Shown: positions 1 through 5,315, numbered from the stretch's first letter. The stretch is 6,762 nucleotides of DNA from Candidatus Woesearchaeota archaeon (GCA_016185555.1 JACPNI010000070.1:1-6762); one strand, 5' to 3'. Notes: generated by a model from the sequence alone, not told the origin. Program-made: numbers and translations.

Positions 1-691
1 CTCAGATAAAATAAAGATCAAAGCATGGTTAATGACTTCTGAAAAAGCAAATGGCACAGTAATCATAGGACATGGCTATCCATTTGACAAGGGCAACATA
101 CTTCCTGTCGCGAAGTTCCTTTATCCTGATTACAATTTACTTTTTTACGACCACAGATATTTTGGAGAAAGCGAAGGGCAGATATCAACAGTAGGAATTA
201 AAGAAACAGAGGACGTTAAAGCTGCAGTAATGTTCGTCAGAGAGAGCTTTCCTAAACAGCCAATTGCACTGTACGGATTTTCTTTAAGTGCGTCTGCAAT
301 GTTGATGAGCAAAGAAAAAGTGAATGCAATAATCGCCGATTCTGCCTATGCTGATTTAAAACTGATGGTAAAGCACGTGTACTCAATATTCGGACCGTTA
401 AAATGGCCGTTCATTACAACAACCAACATCCTGACTAAAATTATTTTTGGAGTACATCCGGAAGATGTCTCTCCTGCACAAGCAGTCAGGAATAGCACCG
501 TCCCTATCTTCGTTATCCATGGGGAAAAGGACAGCCAGATACCGGTTGAAAGTGCATACATTTTAAAAGAAAGCAATCCTGATATCGAGATATTGATTGT
601 GCCTGGGGTAGATCACGGCTATGCACATGCCATGTTAAAGGATGAATATGAAAGAAAGATTAAAGAATTCCTAAAGAAACATATGAAATGA
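1..691 (+). CDS. Alpha/beta hydrolase (serine hydrolase fold), 5' end outside the window
   Basis: This is a partial gene. The frame is open from base 2 and reads SDKIKIKAWL directly before the first Met at base 32. That stretch resembles the strand preceding the hydrolase core in this family, so the true start lies upstream of the window. Residues below are counted from the Met at 32. The oxyanion-region HGY is at 14-16. The nucleophile elbow Y-G-F-S-L-S has Ser84. The acidic residue is probably Asp167 in HGEKDSQIP, and the catalytic His is His195 in VDHGYAH. All three triad residues are present, and residues 110-145 form a short lid-like insertion. No transmembrane segment is visible in the part seen. 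The pattern matches small cytoplasmic hydrolases of the dienelactone hydrolase/BAAT-like or YqkD type. The substrate (ester, amide or peptide) cannot be read from the sequence. The gene is followed by 127 bases of non-coding DNA before the transporter, so co-transcription with it is not evident. Confidence 0.88.
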   Translation, partial: SDKIKIKAWLMTSEKANGTVIIGHGYPFDKGNILPVAKFLYPDYNLLFYDHRYFGESEGQISTVGIKETEDVKAAVMFVRESFPKQPIALYGFSLSASAMLMSKEKVNAIIADSAYADLKLMVKHVYSIFGPLKWPFITTTNILTKIIFGVHPEDVSPAQAVRNSTVPIFVIHGEKDSQIPVESAYILKESNPDIEILIVPGVDHGYAHAMLKDEYERKIKEFLKKHMK

Positions 692-743
692 ACAAGAAAC
701 AAAGAAATCACTTGGGATTTCATGCGTTGTAAGAGGAATAATT

Positions 744-811
744 GGACTGCACTCCTAAAATGGGATAAATAGTTAAGCATATACTATTTGACAGAATAAG
801 AGGTGCAGTCC
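744..811. repeat. Inverted repeat flanking the MFS transporter promoter and covering its ribosome-binding site
   Basis: GGACTGCAC (744-752) is perfectly complementary to GTGCAGTCC (803-811). Allowing two mismatches, the arms extend to about 13 bases (744-756 with 799-811). The right arm includes the Shine-Dalgarno-like GAGGTG at 800-805. The TATA-like AT-rich sequence lies between the arms. It may be a pair of operator half-sites. In a read-through transcript from the hydrolase gene it could instead form a hairpin hiding the ribosome-binding site. Confidence 0.5.
763..805 (+). promoter_or_regulatory. Putative TATA region and Shine-Dalgarno of the MFS gene
   Basis: The AT-rich GATAAATAG (764-772) or CATATACT (779-786) could serve as box A. 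The first would place the transcript start near 793 and keep GAGGTG (800-805), a match to the archaeal anti-Shine-Dalgarno, within a leader of about 26 bases. Spacing from GAGGTG to the ATG at 819 is 13 bases, which is rather long. The choice between the two TATA candidates is uncertain. Confidence 0.4.
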
Positions 812-818
812 ATATAAA

Positions 819-2033
819 ATGATGAACAAAAAGGTATTAACATGGGCCTTGTACGATCTTGCAAATACAGCATTTACTTCTCCATTTAGGACAATATTCT
901 GGCCTTTATTGGTTACTTCATTTTTAGGAGGAAATGAATTCCAAATCGGACTGATTGTTGCTTTATCGATATTGGCATTCAGCATATTAATACCGATGAT
1001 TGGAGTTTATTCCGATGCGACAAGGATAAGAAGGCCTTTCATATTATTTCCGACATTGATCACAGTAGTGATAATTGCGCTCCTTCCCAAATTTAGTTTA
1101 GCATGGAATCTTGTATTGGCAGGACTTGCCATCGTGCTGTATAATATTGCATTATCTATCTACAATGTTTACCTTCCTGAAATAACAAGCGACAAAGAAA
1201 TGGGCAGAGTTTCAGGAATAGGTATTGGGGTCGGATTTTTAGGAACAATAGTCAGTCTTGTCTTGATATATTCAATTCTGAAATACTTTGCAGACGGAAC
1301 CATTGAAACGATAAAAGGAGTCAATGCTGCATTCCTTGTGATGGCTGCTTTCTTCTTGATATTTTCCTTGCCTTTATTGATCACTTTTAAAGATACTAAC
1401 ACGAAGAAAGCGCACAATCATTTGATGAAAAAGGCCTTCCTTGGTGTGGTTTCCACTTTTAAAGGGCTCACAAAATTAGAGGGAATGATACCTTTGATGA
1501 TTGCAGTGTTCTTTTTTGCAAATGCTTTGGGAGCCATAGATGTATTCTTCTTCTTGTTCGCTAAAAAAGAGATAGGAATAAGCCTTGTAGGATTCATGTT
1601 CCTTTTCATGGCGCAATCAATTGGAGCGGCGACAGGAGCGATAGCTTTCGGAAGATTAGCAGATAAGATAGGAGCTAAGAAAACGCTTCTGATAGGGGGA
1701 GTACTATGGCTCATCGTCATTTTGATGTTCATAATTTCAAGAAGTTTAGCTGCATTCTGGATAGCTGGCTTTCTTGGAAGCCTTGCATTTGGATGTGTTT
1801 TGTCGTGCGCAAGGACGTTGTTTGTATTTTTGATCCCTAAAAAGAAGATGGGGGAGTTTTTCGGATATTCACAGATACTTGGAAAGCTCTCGGGTTTGCT
1901 TGGACCTGCTGTATCCGGCTGGATAATTGTAAGTTATGGTTATAGCGCATCTCTGGTCCTTGTGCTTATCCTGGTAGCATTATCAGTGGCATTCCTTTTC
2001 AAGACGCCAGATGCAAGGAAGATGATACATTAA
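819..2033 (+). CDS. MFS transporter, UMF1 / Atg22-like family
   Basis: A 404-residue integral membrane protein with about twelve hydrophobic helices, the usual size for the major facilitator superfamily. The N-terminus WALYDLANTAF (residues 9-19) is the signature of the UMF1 family (TC 2.A.1.24), which includes the yeast vacuolar amino-acid exporter Atg22. A second family hallmark is YLPEI at 118-122 followed by E-M-G-R near 127-130. The loop after helix 2 carries SDATRIRRP, and the equivalent loop in the second half carries GRLADKIGAKK (278-288), both versions of MFS motif A. A hydrophilic cytoplasmic loop around residues 190-215 separates the two six-helix halves. The protein should sit in the cell membrane and move a small solute by a proton- or solute-coupled mechanism. 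Prokaryotic UMF1 substrates are mostly unknown, so none is assigned. Two adjacent ATGs (819 and 822) compete as start. The gene stands alone on its strand and converges on the NFACT gene. Confidence 0.88.
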   Translation: MMNKKVLTWALYDLANTAFTSPFRTIFWPLLVTSFLGGNEFQIGLIVALSILAFSILIPMIGVYSDATRIRRPFILFPTLITVVIIALLPKFSLAWNLVLAGLAIVLYNIALSIYNVYLPEITSDKEMGRVSGIGIGVGFLGTIVSLVLIYSILKYFADGTIETIKGVNAAFLVMAAFFLIFSLPLLITFKDTNTKKAHNHLMKKAFLGVVSTFKGLTKLEGMIPLMIAVFFFANALGAIDVFFFLFAKKEIGISLVGFMFLFMAQSIGAATGAIAFGRLADKIGAKKTLLIGGVLWLIVILMFIISRSLAAFWIAGFLGSLAFGCVLSCARTLFVFLIPKKKMGEFFGYSQILGKLSGLLGPAVSGWIIVSYGYSASLVLVLILVALSVAFLFKTPDARKMIH

Positions 2034-2172
2034 TCTAACTCATACTTCTCTATGACCTCATAAATAGATCTTTTTGGGATCAATGTTGACTTAATCAGCG
2101 AGAATGATGTTATCTTCTATTCGATATCAATCTTTAATTTATTCAGATAATCCTTTAATTCCTTCTAATTGA

Positions 2173-2215
2173 GAGTGTATTTAATATGGACATTTACACT
2201 CATTTTTCTTTTTTT
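2173..2215 (+). terminator. Possible terminator downstream of the MFS gene
   Basis: GAGTGTA (2173-2179) and TACACTC (2195-2201) form a 7-bp perfect stem with a 15-base loop. A T-rich run (2203-2215, interrupted by one C) follows. Archaeal termination depends mainly on the U-rich tract. The site is 140 bases beyond the MFS stop codon, so assignment to that gene is tentative. Confidence 0.4.
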
Positions 2216-2241
2216 CAGGTATACTATAAAATATCTGAAAA
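2212..2241. repeat. Stem-loop abutting the NFACT stop codon
   Basis: TTTTCAGGTAT (2212-2222) pairs with ATATCTGAAAA (2231-2241) over 11 positions, one of them a G-T pair, around an 8-base loop. The hairpin begins on the base next to the NFACT stop codon (2242-2244). In the NFACT transcript it is followed by A-rich rather than U-rich sequence, so it looks more like a 3'-end stabilising or processing element than a classical terminator. Confidence 0.45.
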
Positions 2242-3312
2242 TCACAAAGAAACTATAACCTTTCCTTCTTTTTCAAGAACTTCAATGCCTTTTGTTTTTA
2301 GTTTTTCTTTAATTTCATTCCATGGGATATTTCTCTCTCTGGCATTTCTAATAGTATCAAGAACTTCTTTTACATAAGAATAATTTTCATATATTAAGTC
2401 TGCTTTTTTCTTTGAATCAATATATTCGTCATTGATTTCTTTAATATGCTTCTTCTGTTCTTCCAAAATTTTATTTAATTTTTCCAGTTTAGAATCAAAT
2501 TTGCCTATGTCTTCACTGTAGTTGTTGTAATAATGCTCCAACGCCTCGCTGAAACTTTTGAAATATTTTTTTTGATAATTTTTATAATATTCCAAGTCAA
2601 AAGGTGTTGCATCTAAATTTTCTATTGAGTTTGCATTTATTTTTGCTAATTCCAAATCCTTAATGGCTTGGTATAGGCCTTCTGATTCCTCATCTGTTAA
2701 TTCTTTTTCATTTTTATCAATCCTGGCCCTTAAACAAACTTCTTCTGCATATAACCCACCAAGTGCAAAATTCATTGCCAGTGTTTTTACAATATTCTCT
2801 TTGTCTGATTTATTGATAGTCTCTTTAAATTCTTTTAAGTTAATAACGAGAGGGTTACAGTGTTTTGCCGGAGGATATTTGTAAGTTTCTTTTGGCTTTA
2901 TTGTTCTGTCTTTCCATGTCTGCTGTTGTAAAGCTAAAATTATGTTGTAGTCTTTGTCACACAGGATTATATTCCCCTTGCTAAATAATTCAATTATAAG
3001 GATTTTTTTTAGTTTTGATTCTAAATGGAATTCTAAGATTCTTTCAAAATTATTTTGTTTTATTTCAATCAGCTTAAAATTATCAATATGCCTCTTTAAG
3101 TTTGTACAGAAACCGGTTATTTCTGGCTTTTTTTCAGTTGTTAAGAATATGGCTTTTCCAAGCAATACTTTAATTAAAATATTCCCTTCTTTATTAAATA
3201 CTAAAATAAATTCTTCTTTATTTGGCTGGTATATTTTGTCAAACCTTGCACCAATCAGGTTTTCAAGCTCTTTTCTGATAAAGTAAATCTCAACAGCACT
3301 TAACGATTTCAT
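2242..3312 (-). CDS. NFACT-N family protein (RqcH/Rqc2/NEMF-like) lacking the NFACT-R domain
   Basis: A 356-residue cytoplasmic protein. The NFACT-N domain is clear: the start SAVEIYFIRKEL, then GARFDKIYQP (21-30), an LT-containing strand (57-58), LKRHI near 72-76, and ELFSKGNIIL, followed by YKYPP. The helix-hairpin-helix-type segment reads ALGGLYAEEVCLRARI (about 182-197). A charged coiled coil covers about 270-330 and is followed by IPWNEIKEKL. The protein then ends at a short strand, GKVIVSL. Full-length archaeal and bacterial homologues continue for roughly 200 more residues with the NFACT-R (DUF814) RNA-binding domain, which is absent here and not found elsewhere in the window. The family binds 60S/50S subunits carrying stalled nascent chains and recruits tRNA to add C-terminal tails (RqcH adds alanine). 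The D-R motif needed for tRNA recruitment is Glu90-Arg91 here (NNFERILEF). The start is supported by a TATA box 26 bases upstream. It could act with an NFACT-R partner encoded elsewhere. Confidence 0.9.
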   Translation of the reverse strand: MKSLSAVEIYFIRKELENLIGARFDKIYQPNKEEFILVFNKEGNILIKVLLGKAIFLTTEKKPEITGFCTNLKRHIDNFKLIEIKQNNFERILEFHLESKLKKILIIELFSKGNIILCDKDYNIILALQQQTWKDRTIKPKETYKYPPAKHCNPLVINLKEFKETINKSDKENIVKTLAMNFALGGLYAEEVCLRARIDKNEKELTDEESEGLYQAIKDLELAKINANSIENLDATPFDLEYYKNYQKKYFKSFSEALEHYYNNYSEDIGKFDSKLEKLNKILEEQKKHIKEINDEYIDSKKKADLIYENYSYVKEVLDTIRNARERNIPWNEIKEKLKTKGIEVLEKEGKVIVSL

Positions 3313-3334
3313 GAAAAAATTAAAAGGAATAAGG

Positions 3335-3344
3335 TATAAAAATG
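3335..3344 (-). promoter_or_regulatory. TATA box of the NFACT gene (leaderless)
   Basis: On the minus strand the sequence CATTTTTATA is centred about 26 bases before the ATG at 3312, the spacing expected when the transcript starts at or next to the start codon. It overlaps the stop codon of the upstream pilin-like gene, so NFACT can be transcribed independently despite the 33-base gap. Confidence 0.55.
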
Positions 3345-3345
3345 T

Positions 3346-3885
3346 TTAGAATATTCCTGTTGTTGGCTGAACATCAATTACAAACCCACCACTCGCATAA
3401 GTGCCTGTTTGACCCTGGGTGGTTATTGTGATTGAGTATGCGGGGTCACTTGCGCTTCCTGTAGATAGTGGTGCGGTTTTTGTTGCTGCAACTGCCACCG
3501 TAAATGTACCTTCCTGTCCAACATTTAAAGTTGCAGTCGGGCTTGAGATTATTCGTGCAGAAACGCCATTAACCGAGGTAACGGGTGTTAGTGCTACTGT
3601 AACTGTAATGGGATTATTTCCTAAGCTTCCATCATTAGCAACAAATACCGCGATTGTTGTTGTTTCACCCTGTTTAATTGATACTTGTGTTGGTGCAGTA
3701 AATTTTGCCCCGCCATGTATCTTGCCAATTTCTGTTTTGGCTGTTCCAAAAACATCTTTAGTTATGTCAGTTAAACCACCAAATTGTTGTTTTACAAATG
3801 CTAAACCTAGTGTTAAAAGCGTAATAGCAATAACAACAACTACAATTGTATTAATAGAAAGTTCCAGTGCACCTCTTTTAGCCAT
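3346..3885 (-). CDS. Class III signal peptide (pilin-like) secreted protein with a beta-rich ectodomain
   Basis: 179 residues from the chosen start MAKRGALELSIN. The N-terminus is a type IV pilin/archaellin-like signal: short basic MAKRG, then A-L-E-L-S, then a hydrophobic helix (about residues 10-32, INTIVVVVIAITLL). A prepilin peptidase would probably cut after the Gly, leaving the E-L-S segment at the mature N-terminus. The rest (about 55-179) is rich in Thr, Ser, Val and Gly with alternating hydrophobic residues and no cysteines. It resembles an extracellular Ig-like or CARDB-like beta domain, for example SIKQGETTTIAVFVANDG and LNVGQEGTFTVAVA. It may be a pilin subunit or a membrane-anchored surface protein. 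No assembly ATPase or membrane platform gene is nearby. A start 16 codons further upstream (3933) is open, but it would run through the TATA box and the palindrome. The ATG at 3885 lies at the right distance from the TATA box and begins the signal peptide correctly. Confidence 0.82.
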   Translation of the reverse strand: MAKRGALELSINTIVVVVIAITLLTLGLAFVKQQFGGLTDITKDVFGTAKTEIGKIHGGAKFTAPTQVSIKQGETTTIAVFVANDGSLGNNPITVTVALTPVTSVNGVSARIISSPTATLNVGQEGTFTVAVAATKTAPLSTGSASDPAYSITITTQGQTGTYASGGFVIDVQPTTGIF

Positions 3886-3902
3886 GCTATCCTGATAAGA
3901 GG

Positions 3903-3914
3903 CTATATATTTAA
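3903..3914 (-). promoter_or_regulatory. TATA box of the pilin-like gene (leaderless)
   Basis: The minus-strand sequence ATTTAAATATAT lies about 20-30 bases before the ATG at 3885, placing transcription initiation at or beside the start codon. This favours the ATG at 3885 over the upstream alternative. Confidence 0.6.
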
Positions 3915-3918
3915 ATAT

Positions 3919-3942
3919 TTCTAAAATTTGCAATTTTTAGAA
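3919..3942. promoter_or_regulatory. 24-bp near-perfect palindrome, candidate operator between divergent genes
   Basis: The half-sites TTCTAAAATTTG (3919-3930) and CAATTTTTAGAA (3931-3942) are complementary at 11 of 12 positions. The centre is 45 bases upstream of the pilin ATG and about 40 bases upstream of the metallopeptidase ATG, just beyond the pilin TATA box. Size, symmetry and location fit a binding site for a dimeric regulator acting on both genes. Part of the symmetry could be an effect of AT-richness, but it includes the G/C pairs at positions 3921-3940 and 3930-3931. Confidence 0.5.
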
Positions 3943-3969
3943 TTTGAAATTGTGTTAGTTTTGTTGAAG

Positions 3970-4695
3970 ATGAAAATTGAAACACTTGAAGTAAATGGTG
4001 TGAGTTATCAAGTTAGAATACATTATGAAAATAGAAATAATACTCATGCATCTGTAGGGAAGAAAGAAATTAATATAAGAATTCCGATTTTCTTAAATAG
4101 GGAAGAAATGTTTAAGCAATTATTAAAAATGAAGTGGTGGGTAAAAAATAAATTAGAAGAAAATCAAGAAAAATTCAAGCAAGAAATAAAAGAATATAAA
4201 AATAATGAAATATTAAAAGTAGGTAATGAGGAGTATATACTTAATATAGCCTTTATGCCAAAACAAACCAGCTCTGCAGTAATATTTGATAATAAAATTC
4301 GGCTTTCAATTTCCAATAATATTTCAAAAGAATACCAAAATAAACACATATCGTCCCTTATTAGCCGATGTATAGCCCAAAAAAGATTACCTCAGCTTCA
4401 GGAAAGAATAAATAACTTAAACCAGATACATTTTAATCAAAGAGTAAATAAAATATTTTTTAAGAATATAAAATCAAGATGGGGAAGCTGCTCTAGTTTA
4501 GGGAATATTAACATTTCAACGAGATTATTATTTGCTCCTGATGATGTGCTTGAATATGTTTGTATTCATGAGCTTGCACATTTGATTGAGCATAATCATT
4601 CCGATAGATTTTGGAGTTTGGTTGAAAAAGCAGTGCCAAATTATAAAGAGAAAGAAAAATGGCTGAAGGAAAATGGCCATTTATGCGTTTTTTAA
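3970..4695 (+). CDS. YgjP-like (DUF45, M48-related) zinc metallopeptidase
   Basis: A 241-residue soluble protein, the usual length for the YgjP/DUF45 family. The zinc site is complete: HELAHLIEHNHS has His200, Glu201 and His204 (HExxH), and His210 of the N-H-S motif is the likely third ligand. The preceding family motif SRWGSCSSLGNINIS and the following RFW...VEKAVPNYKEKEKWLKE are also characteristic. The N-terminal half has the family's strand-rich segment, then W-W-V-K-N-K-L-E, where YgjP proteins have a related helix. Cellular substrates are not established. Members are found beside type I restriction genes in bacteria, but none is seen here. The ATG at 3970 (MKIETLEV) is preferred. An in-frame ATG at 3928 would add 14 hydrophobic residues unlike the family and would start inside the palindrome. 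The gene is very A-rich compared with its neighbours and ends 13 bases from the 3' end of tRNA-Phe, which may indicate an acquired gene. Confidence 0.88.
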   Translation: MKIETLEVNGVSYQVRIHYENRNNTHASVGKKEINIRIPIFLNREEMFKQLLKMKWWVKNKLEENQEKFKQEIKEYKNNEILKVGNEEYILNIAFMPKQTSSAVIFDNKIRLSISNNISKEYQNKHISSLISRCIAQKRLPQLQERINNLNQIHFNQRVNKIFFKNIKSRWGSCSSLGNINISTRLLFAPDDVLEYVCIHELAHLIEHNHSDRFWSLVEKAVPNYKEKEKWLKENGHLCVF

Positions 4696-4708
4696 TATAA
4701 AATTTAAA

Positions 4709-4802
4709 TGGGGATGAAGGGATTTGAACCCCTGACGTCACCGGCTTCAGCGGTGTGCTCTCCATAGCCAACATGGTATGTTTCAGGCTGAGCTACATCC
4801 CC
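4709..4802 (-). tRNA. tRNA-Phe(GAA) with a 20-nt intron in the D-loop
   Basis: After removal of the intron this folds into a standard 73-nt cloverleaf plus discriminator. The acceptor stem is GGGGATG/CATCCCC, the D-stem GCTC/GAGC, and the D-loop AGCCTGGGA. The anticodon stem is CACCG/CGGTG with loop CTGAAGC (anticodon GAA). The variable loop is ACGTC, the T-stem AGGGG/CCCTT and the T-loop TTCAAAT. The discriminator is A73 and CCA is not encoded. Splicing restores the loop G18-G19 pair and the G15-C48 Levitt pair. The anticodon loop itself has no intron. Default tRNA searches may miss or misread the gene because the unspliced D-loop is 29 nt. Confidence 0.9.
4764..4783 (-). other. Non-canonical tRNA intron (bulge-helix-bulge) in the D-loop of tRNA-Phe
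   Basis: Transcript order around the junctions is CTC - AGCC - TGA - AACAT - ACC - ATGTT - GGCT - ATG - GAG. AGCC pairs with GGCT (4-bp central helix), AACAT with ATGTT (5-bp inner hairpin, 3-nt loop) and CTC with GAG (outer helix). The two 3-nt bulges TGA and ATG lie on opposite strands. This is a strict hBHBh' motif. Cutting each bulge between its second and third base removes exactly 20 nt and joins G18 to G19. Confidence 0.85.
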
Positions 4803-4903
4803 AGTAAAAATTTAGTTTCTTTGCTTAGTATTTAAACATTTTGGGGGGTACTAGGGGATACGAAAATTTATATATAATACTCTAATAATTTTCTTTAAAA
4901 AAT
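4803..4903. promoter_or_regulatory. Divergent promoters of the two tRNA genes
   Basis: For tRNA-Phe, the minus-strand GTTTAAATA (4829-4837) is about 30 bases before the mature 5' end. For tRNA-Pro, the plus-strand TTTATATATAATA (4867-4879) is centred about 31 bases before the mature 5' end. Both spacings suit TATA boxes giving short 5' leaders. Between them lies a G-rich patch, TTGGGGGGTACTAGGGGATA (4841-4860), of unknown role. Confidence 0.6.
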
Positions 4904-4977
4904 GGGATTGTGGGGTAACTTGGCTAGCCTTTTAGGTTTGGGACCTTAAGATCCCGGTTCAAATCCGGGCAGTCCCA
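4904..4977 (+). tRNA. tRNA-Pro(TGG)
   Basis: The cloverleaf has acceptor GGGATTG/CAGTCCC (one G-T pair), D-stem GGGT/GCCT, D-loop AACTTGGCTA, anticodon loop TTTGGGA (anticodon TGG, read UGG), T-stem CCCGG/CCGGG, T-loop TTCAAAT and discriminator A. CCA is not encoded. The A15-U48 Levitt pair is present. The anticodon stem TTAGG/CCTTA has a T-T mismatch at 28-42, and the variable loop is only 4 nt (AGAT). An extra T26-A44 pair may compensate. There is no intron. The 3' end is 8 bases from the end of the convergent antitoxin gene. Confidence 0.9.
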
Positions 4978-4985
4978 CATTAAAA

Positions 4986-5315
4986 TTAACTTTCAATAAT
5001 TATTTTATTTTTATCTGGCTTCATTAATGCTTCTTTGCCTTCTTCAAGCCCTAAGAAATCCGATATTGCTTTTGGAATCCTAACTGCAAGGGAACTTCCT
5101 ATTTTAACTATCTTTACTTTTTTAGCTAAGCCCCATAAACCTTTCTTTTTTGCTACTGCATCAATCTCTTTGGATGTTTTTTCATCAAAAACTTCTTCAT
5201 CGCATTTTGTGCATACCTCTGCTGGGAATTCACCTAGGCTTATTCCATACATCTTAAATTCTACTTTTTTCTTTACTAGTTTCCCACCACATTCTTCGCA
5301 TTCTTTTCGTTCCAT
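4986..5315 (-). CDS. Antitoxin: YgiT-type zinc finger fused to an AbrB/MazE-like DNA-binding domain
   Basis: A 109-residue protein. The N-terminal part has two Cys pairs, C6-x2-C9 and C35-x2-C38, separated by a strand-rich segment (YGISLGEFPAEVC), as in the YgiT/MqsA-type zinc finger. The C-terminal part (66-109) contains VKIVKIGSSLAVRIPKAI followed by LGLEEGKEALMKPDKNKIII, the swapped-hairpin AbrB/SpoVT/MazE fold. Canonical MqsA instead has a C-terminal helix-turn-helix. In such pairs the zinc domain usually masks the toxin and the DNA-binding domain represses the operon. The gene lies 5 bases after the DUF4258 toxin gene. Its Shine-Dalgarno-like GAGGT overlaps the toxin's last codons (ATG-AGG-TAA), implying translational coupling. 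The toxin-first order is like mqsRA. The family assignment is clear. Activity as an antitoxin is inferred from the domain pair and context. Confidence 0.82.
   Translation of the reverse strand: MERKECEECGGKLVKKKVEFKMYGISLGEFPAEVCTKCDEEVFDEKTSKEIDAVAKKKGLWGLAKKVKIVKIGSSLAVRIPKAISDFLGLEEGKEALMKPDKNKIIIES

Larger units (their letters stand above)
2034..2241. other. Intergenic region between the convergent MFS and NFACT genes
   Basis: This 208-base AT-rich spacer contains no convincing gene. Its right half holds two stem-loops, listed separately. Read on the minus strand, 2040-2165 gives codon-like fragments interrupted by stops (for example SIYEVIEKYEL in one frame and LEGIKGLSE in another), which could be a decayed small gene but are too short to identify. 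Confidence 0.45.

Noticed and set aside
2100..2160. C/D box small RNA, because of ATGATGT near 2104 and CTGA-like bases on both strands
   Set aside because: No complete set of C, D', C' and D boxes with proper spacing could be found on either strand.
2200..2242. Frameshift truncating a full-length NFACT protein
   Set aside because: No frame downstream of 2242 on the minus strand shows NFACT-R hallmarks; the sequence turns non-coding directly, with a hairpin at the stop codon.
2186..2377. 63-codon plus-strand reading frame with an ATG at 2186
   Set aside because: It overlaps the stem-loops and the 3' end of the NFACT gene, has low-complexity Phe/Ser-rich composition and no recognisable family.
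3419..3895. 158-codon plus-strand frame opposite the pilin-like gene
   Set aside because: It is the complement of a well-supported secreted protein. Its Val/Thr-rich composition is the mirror of that gene, and it has no promoter or ribosome site.
3886..3933. Sixteen-codon N-terminal extension of the pilin-like protein (MQILEIFKYIASYQDS)
   Set aside because: It would run through the TATA box and palindrome and bury the class III signal, which must be near the N-terminus.
3928..3969. Fourteen-codon extension of the metallopeptidase
   Set aside because: It starts inside the palindrome and adds hydrophobic residues not seen in YgjP proteins; MKIETLEV is the more likely N-terminus.
4764..4783. 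D-loop insertion as evidence of a tRNA pseudogene
   Set aside because: The insertion forms a strict bulge-helix-bulge, the spliced product is canonical in all arms, and a TATA box is correctly placed upstream.
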